Assembly: GCA_963623365.1 (NCBI GenBank)
Contig: CAVFJY010000001.1
Span: 62,001 to 126,000 of the forward strand
Direction: 5' to 3'
DNA: 64,000 nucleotides
Source of the DNA: UBA2834 sp963623365
GTDB lineage: Bacteria > Patescibacteriota > Saccharimonadia > Saccharimonadales > Saccharimonadaceae
Each line of letters starts with the position of its first letter. Position 1 is the stretch's first letter. The notes under the pieces are model-generated. The model saw nothing but the letters and a program-made list of their open reading frames with translations, was not told the DNA's origin and did not search any database. A program made the translations under genes and the position numbers. This document shows positions 60,668 to 64,000 of this stretch, in pieces.

Positions 60668-61273
60668 ATGGGCCTAAATGCAAAGATAATTCAACGTTTT
60701 ACGAGGTCGGATGCGCATGATTTAGCACATAGCAGTGGCTATACGCGATTACGCCGCAAGGGTTATACCGGTTTTGACACAAATACGGGTAGTACTTTTG
60801 CGCAACGGCGAGAGCTGGAGCTGAATCGCCAAAATATCGCTGCGTATAAGAGTTCGGCGGTGGCGCAAGGTGGGAATCGGCGCGAACGGGCGTTGAGCGT
60901 AAAAGATAAAGCGGCGGCGAGCAGCGCCAATGTGGACGCGGGTGGAAATGGCGCAAGCATGACACTGCGCGAGGCAAATATTAAGATGCACAAGCAGGGA
61001 CTGCAGGCTTTTGATAAGGGGATGCAGGCGATGAGCGGCGCAGCGGAGGTGGCAAAAGTGCCGTCGATGATGCGCAATTCGCAAACCAGCCATATCGAAA
61101 CCTACGCGCAACGGCAGGCGGCGAGTTATCGGGCGGCACAGGCTGATCGCTTTGCTGGCGGCGTGAGAAAAATTGGCGGAGTAGCTGGCGGTGGCATGAC
61201 ACGAACGGCAGGTGACGCAGCGGGCGCTAGTCAGATAAGGCCAAGCATAAAGCCAAATTTTGGGAGTCACTAG
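60668..61273 (+). CDS. Basic, low-complexity protein of unknown function
   Basis: Unrecognised, 201 residues, rich in Ala, Gly, Arg, Ser and Gln, with no membrane segment. The last 50 residues are Gly/Ala-rich. The start at 60668 (MGLNAK) lies after the -10 box; the upstream ATG at 60641 lies before it. It overlaps the converging prmC by 47 bp, so both C-termini are coded on the same DNA. The protein may be disordered or substrate-like, for example for the nearby secretion system, but there is no direct evidence. Confidence 0.65.
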   Translation: MGLNAKIIQRFTRSDAHDLAHSSGYTRLRRKGYTGFDTNTGSTFAQRRELELNRQNIAAYKSSAVAQGGNRRERALSVKDKAAASSANVDAGGNGASMTLREANIKMHKQGLQAFDKGMQAMSGAAEVAKVPSMMRNSQTSHIETYAQRQAASYRAAQADRFAGGVRKIGGVAGGGMTRTAGDAAGASQIRPSIKPNFGSH

Positions 61274-62078
61274 GCAGGACTCGAAAAGAATTGGCGGCGG
61301 CAAAGTCGGCAATTTTTTGATGCTGGCTAAGGTCGGCTTCGAGCAGAACTTTGCCATGTGAATTGAGATGCGCGGGCGCTTGACAGATAAGTTGTTTAAT
61401 CAGCGCAAGGCCACCATCGGCAGCATAGAGCGCGCTGGCAGGCTCAAATTTTAACTCAGAGCTCAGCCAATCCCAGTCGCGGTCAACATAAGGAAGATTA
61501 GCGACAATAAGGTCGTAACTTTGGGCATGCTCGAGAAGATTAGACTGGGCAAAATGTACAGTTGCGCCGAGTTTTTGGGCGTTCTTAGCGGCGACTTTGA
61601 GCGCAGCAGCCGAAATATCAACCGCGGAGACGGTGGCTTGCGGCAATTCCAGCGCAAGCGTAACAGCAATGCAACCGCTGCCAGTGCCAACATCGAGAAT
61701 AGCGCGCGGCTGAAAAGTTTTTGCGAGGTCAATTAGTGCTTCAGTTTCGGGGCGCGGGATAAGCGTGGCGGGCGTAACGATAAAATCGCGACCATAAAAA
61801 GCTTTTTCGCCAAAAATATAAGCGAGCGGTTCGCCAGCACGACGCCGAGCCGCCCATGCCTCAATCTGCGCCAACTCTTGCGCGGAAAATTCATAATCGG
61901 GATGCGCAGGCAAAAAACTGCGGTCTTGGCAAAGCGTACGCGCAACAATTAGTTCGGCATCAAGACGACTAAGTGGCGCCTGAGCGGAGTGATTAGGCGA
62001 TTTGGGGACGGAAGGTGTTTTGGTGGCGGCGCAATGCCCACCAACGCCGTTATTTGTCAGCCACGAGCTCACGTTCAT
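61227..62078 (-). CDS. prmC: Release factor glutamine methyltransferase
   Basis: Methylates the Gln of the GGQ motif in release factors, improving termination. Features: N-terminal helices with LSRLDAELIVARTL, the SAM loop LDVGTGSGCIAVTLAL and, where NPPY is usual, NLPYVDRDW. The Leu in place of the second Pro is a variant. The start is ambiguous: 62078 (MNVSSWL) overlaps prfA by 29 bp, and a further in-frame ATG exists at 62117. It follows prfA, its substrate gene, as in most bacteria. Confidence 0.88.
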   Translation of the reverse strand: MNVSSWLTNNGVGGHCAATKTPSVPKSPNHSAQAPLSRLDAELIVARTLCQDRSFLPAHPDYEFSAQELAQIEAWAARRRAGEPLAYIFGEKAFYGRDFIVTPATLIPRPETEALIDLAKTFQPRAILDVGTGSGCIAVTLALELPQATVSAVDISAAALKVAAKNAQKLGATVHFAQSNLLEHAQSYDLIVANLPYVDRDWDWLSSELKFEPASALYAADGGLALIKQLICQAPAHLNSHGKVLLEADLSQHQKIADFAAANSFRVLPSDSQNLALCLALSD

Positions 62079-63084
62079 GGGCTTGGAGCGCTTCGATAAT
62101 ATCTTCAATATCACCATTCATTGCAGCAGAAATATTACTGCGATTGTAATGAATACGATGGTCGGTAATACGGTCCTGCGGAAAATTATAAGTGCGGATT
62201 TTTTCGCTACGGTCGCCAGTACCGATGAGAGTTTTGCGCGCATCGGAAGCATTAGCGCGATCTTCGGCGAGTTTGCGCTCAAGCAAACGGCTGCGCAAAA
62301 CAGTCATGGCTTTAATGCGATTTTGCTGCTGCGAACGTTCATCTTGCATAGCAACAACGAGACCGGTCGGCAAATGCGTAATGCGTACGGCGGAATCGGT
62401 AGTATTAACGCCCTGCCCGCCGTGACCGCCGGAGCGATAAATATCAATGCGCAGATCCTCGGGATTAATTTCAAGGTCATGCTCTTCGGCTTCGGGAAGC
62501 ACGGCAACGGTGGCAGTACTGGTATGGATGCGCCCTTGCGATTCGGTAACAGGAATGCGCTGGACGCGATGGACGCCGCCTTCGAATTTAAGCTTGCCAT
62601 AAGGTTGATCGCCAGAGACGCGGAAAATTACTTCTTTATAGCCGCCAGCGTCATTAATAGATTCGGATTGGAGTTCGCATTTGAGTCCATGCGTTTCGGC
62701 ATAGCGCACATACATGCGATAGAGGTCGCCCGCAAACAGGCTGGCTTCATCACCGCCAGCACCGGCACGGATTTCCAAAATAGCAGCTTTGTCATCATTG
62801 GGGTCGCGCGGAATGAGCATTTCACTAAGTTTTGCCTCGGTTTCGGACAGTTCGCGCTCGAGGTCGGGCTTCATTTCGGCAAGTTCAGGGTCTTGGTCGG
62901 CGGCTTTGAGGTCATTTTGGAGCTGCGTGCGCTGTCTGCCAAGTGCGACCAGCGTATCGATTTCTTGCAAACGACGATTTTTGGCAGCAAAATTCGGATC
63001 CGCATAGGCGTCTGGCTGGCTAAGAAAGTCCATGAGCGTCTGGCGCTCGGTTGAGAGTGCATCAAAATCTAAATCTAGCTTCAT
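62050..63084 (-). CDS. prfA: Peptide chain release factor 1
   Basis: Recognises UAA and UAG at the ribosome and triggers peptide release. The GGQ loop reads RSGGHGGQGVNTTDSAVRI (about residues 216-234), and the anticodon-like tripeptide region lies before it. The C-terminal tail DIEDIIEALQAHERELVADK is typical. 344 residues, near the usual 350-360. The gene uses TGT-TATAAT 8 nt before its ATG, so it has almost no leader. It is the upstream member of the prfA-prmC pair. Confidence 0.96.
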   Translation of the reverse strand: MKLDLDFDALSTERQTLMDFLSQPDAYADPNFAAKNRRLQEIDTLVALGRQRTQLQNDLKAADQDPELAEMKPDLERELSETEAKLSEMLIPRDPNDDKAAILEIRAGAGGDEASLFAGDLYRMYVRYAETHGLKCELQSESINDAGGYKEVIFRVSGDQPYGKLKFEGGVHRVQRIPVTESQGRIHTSTATVAVLPEAEEHDLEINPEDLRIDIYRSGGHGGQGVNTTDSAVRITHLPTGLVVAMQDERSQQQNRIKAMTVLRSRLLERKLAEDRANASDARKTLIGTGDRSEKIRTYNFPQDRITDHRIHYNRSNISAAMNGDIEDIIEALQAHERELVADK

Positions 63085-63092
63085 TTGTGAAT

Positions 63093-63101
63093 ATTATAAC
63101 A
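63093..63101 (-). promoter_or_regulatory. Extended -10 of prfA-prmC
   Basis: Minus strand TGT-TATAAT, 8 nt, ATG. Confidence 0.55.
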
Positions 63102-63118
63102 TCTTCATACTCGAGATA

Positions 63119-63127
63119 TGATATAAT
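63119..63127 (+). promoter_or_regulatory. Extended -10 of tRNA-Val
   Basis: TGA-TATAAT (63122-63127), about 8 nt before the mature tRNA. Confidence 0.6.
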
Positions 63128-63135
63128 CTTGTCAC

Positions 63136-63212
63136 GGGCCTTTAGCTCAGTTGGCTAGAGCGTACGATTCACATTCGTAAGGTCACTGGTTCGAGCCCAG
63201 TAAGGCCCACCA
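63136..63212 (+). tRNA. tRNA-Val (anticodon CAC)
   Basis: 77 nt with encoded CCA. Acceptor GGGCCTT/AAGGCCC, anticodon loop TTCACAT, T-arm CACTGGTTCGAGCCCAGT-like. Confidence 0.96.
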
Positions 63213-63240
63213 CTTTGTTTAAAATCGTGCAAAAATACTA

Positions 63241-63269
63241 TTGCTTAAATTTTCCTGAAAATATATAAT
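63241..63269 (+). promoter_or_regulatory. Promoter TTGCTT-17-TATAAT of the secreted protein
   Basis: TTGCTT (63241-63246), 17 bp, TATAAT (63264-63269). Leader about 44 nt. Confidence 0.6.
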
Positions 63270-63319
63270 AAAGACGGAAGTCGTGGAGTTACTCACACAA
63301 ACATAAGGAGTAGCTCAAA

Positions 63320-64000
63320 ATGAAAACAAAAAGCAAACAAAGAATTGGTTTTAGCCTAGCGTCAGTTTTATTGGTGCTAGGCTTTATTTGTAGCAATTTG
63401 CCGTCGGCGGCAGCGACGAATAAAATTCTCATTGCCGATAATGACAAAGATGGCAAGATTTCGATTGGCGACAAATTCTGCTTAGGTGATGAATGTTTTT
63501 ATGTGACGAAAAATGCCGACGAAAAGATTACAGCACTGACGGAATATAACCTATATACAGGCTATACAGTACATGACGTAACGGAAGATGAGGAGTATTG
63601 GAAATATTGGAATATTGCTCATAAAGAACCTTTTTTTGATCTGCCGCTCTATGAATATCTTTCCAAACACGATTATGCTTATTGCCAGAATTATTATACA
63701 GACGCATCGGTCATCGGCAAATCGGTCGACAATTCCTTGACGAATATCTCGCAATATGTCGCAACTTATTGTTACCAGCCACTGATGATTGATTATGAAA
63801 TTACGACATTTCAAGAATTCGATGCAGAAAATAATCGTAAAATCGACAAAGAATTTACATATTTGGAACTTGAGGAAATTCGAGCGCGCTACGATTATTG
63901 CAATTATTATGCGACTAATAGCGGCTACTATATCCGGTATTGCGAAAATTGGACGCCGAAAAATAACGAAATTAAACAGTCGAATACCGCAACCAGCATG
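63320..64000 (+). CDS. Secreted protein with EF-hand-like loop, cut by the window end
   Basis: 227 codons to the window end without a stop. A signal peptide (about residues 1-32, cleavage likely after SAAA) leads into a Tyr- and Cys-rich external part. Near its start is DNDKDGKISIGD (about residues 40-51), matching the calcium loop pattern D-x-D-x-D-G-x-I-x-x-x-D, followed by FCLGDECFYV with a cysteine pair. The function is unknown; a calcium-stabilised surface or secreted protein is likely. AAGGAGTAG precedes the ATG. Confidence 0.75.
   Translation, partial: MKTKSKQRIGFSLASVLLVLGFICSNLPSAAATNKILIADNDKDGKISIGDKFCLGDECFYVTKNADEKITALTEYNLYTGYTVHDVTEDEEYWKYWNIAHKEPFFDLPLYEYLSKHDYAYCQNYYTDASVIGKSVDNSLTNISQYVATYCYQPLMIDYEITTFQEFDAENNRKIDKEFTYLELEEIRARYDYCNYYATNSGYYIRYCENWTPKNNEIKQSNTATSM

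Noticed and set aside
62002..63054. Long + strand frame (350 codons) opposite prfA
   Set aside because: Shadow of prfA; no start signals or motifs.
1..64000. Alternative genetic code (TGA as Gly or Trp)
   Set aside because: TGA ends murB, pheS-side and other genes at the expected place, and conserved proteins read through with no internal TGA.
1..64000. CRISPR array, rRNA, insertion sequence or prophage
   Set aside because: No regularly spaced direct repeats with unique spacers, no rRNA motifs, no transposase or phage structural genes were seen.

Overview
The window looks like a chromosomal segment of a small-genome bacterium of the Candidate Phyla Radiation, most likely a Saccharibacteria (TM7)-type epibiont. 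This placement is an inference. It rests on the short gene set with few pathways, large orphan membrane and surface proteins, VirB2/VirB6-like secretion proteins, a TraX-like protein, a membrane-anchored Clp-type ATPase, and a mixture of bacterial-type (LepB) and ER/SipW-type signal peptidases. TGA is used as a normal stop, so the genetic code is the standard bacterial one. No rRNA, transposase, prophage or CRISPR array was seen.

Layout. 0-10 kb: phosphotransacetylase-like gene, OatA-like acyltransferase, exonuclease I, an orphan membrane protein with a structured leader, and a pheS-pheT-FKBP operon. 10-21 kb: aquaporin, rpsB-tsf, an orphan acidic protein, a membrane protein-htrA pair, lepB, rmuC, dnaK under CIRCE control, a PrsW protease, TraX. 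21-32.6 kb: TylF-like methyltransferase and P-loop kinase, M16 peptidase, secA, serS-hpf, orphan small proteins, rpmE and a 35-residue basic ORF, queH. 32.6-38.3 kb: an accessory island on the + strand. It begins with a highly structured leader RNA and encodes two methyltransferase-like proteins, a HEPN-like protein, a GIY-YIG/helicase fusion and a DpnD/PcfM-like protein. 38.5-47.3 kb: tRNA-Lys, a methyltransferase, a four-gene surface operon (TasA-like protein, SipW-type peptidase, DUF5305-like protein, and a large secreted protein with a Hint domain), then a membrane-anchored Clp ATPase. 47.4-56.5 kb: two tRNA-Arg genes, an alpha-CTD-like small protein, VirB2-like and VirB6-like proteins, and murB-folD. 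56.6-60.3 kb: an LPKTG-anchored DUF11 surface protein and two further membrane proteins. 60.6-64 kb: an orphan protein, prfA-prmC, tRNA-Val and a secreted protein cut by the window end.

Gene expression follows two clear styles. About 17 genes, including secA, serS, murB, lepB and sbcB, have a -10 box 6-7 nt before the start codon and no room for a ribosome binding site, which implies leaderless mRNAs. A second group has a consensus -35/17 bp/-10 promoter, a leader of roughly 45-245 nt with hairpins, and a perfect AGGAGGTG-type site. Several of these second-style genes encode proteins I do not recognise.

The most unusual elements are the structured RNA before the restriction-modification-like island, the Hint-domain surface protein inside a SipW operon, an orphan promoter that can only make an RNA of about 48 nt, and a Clp ATPase whose first ATPase module has lost key residues.
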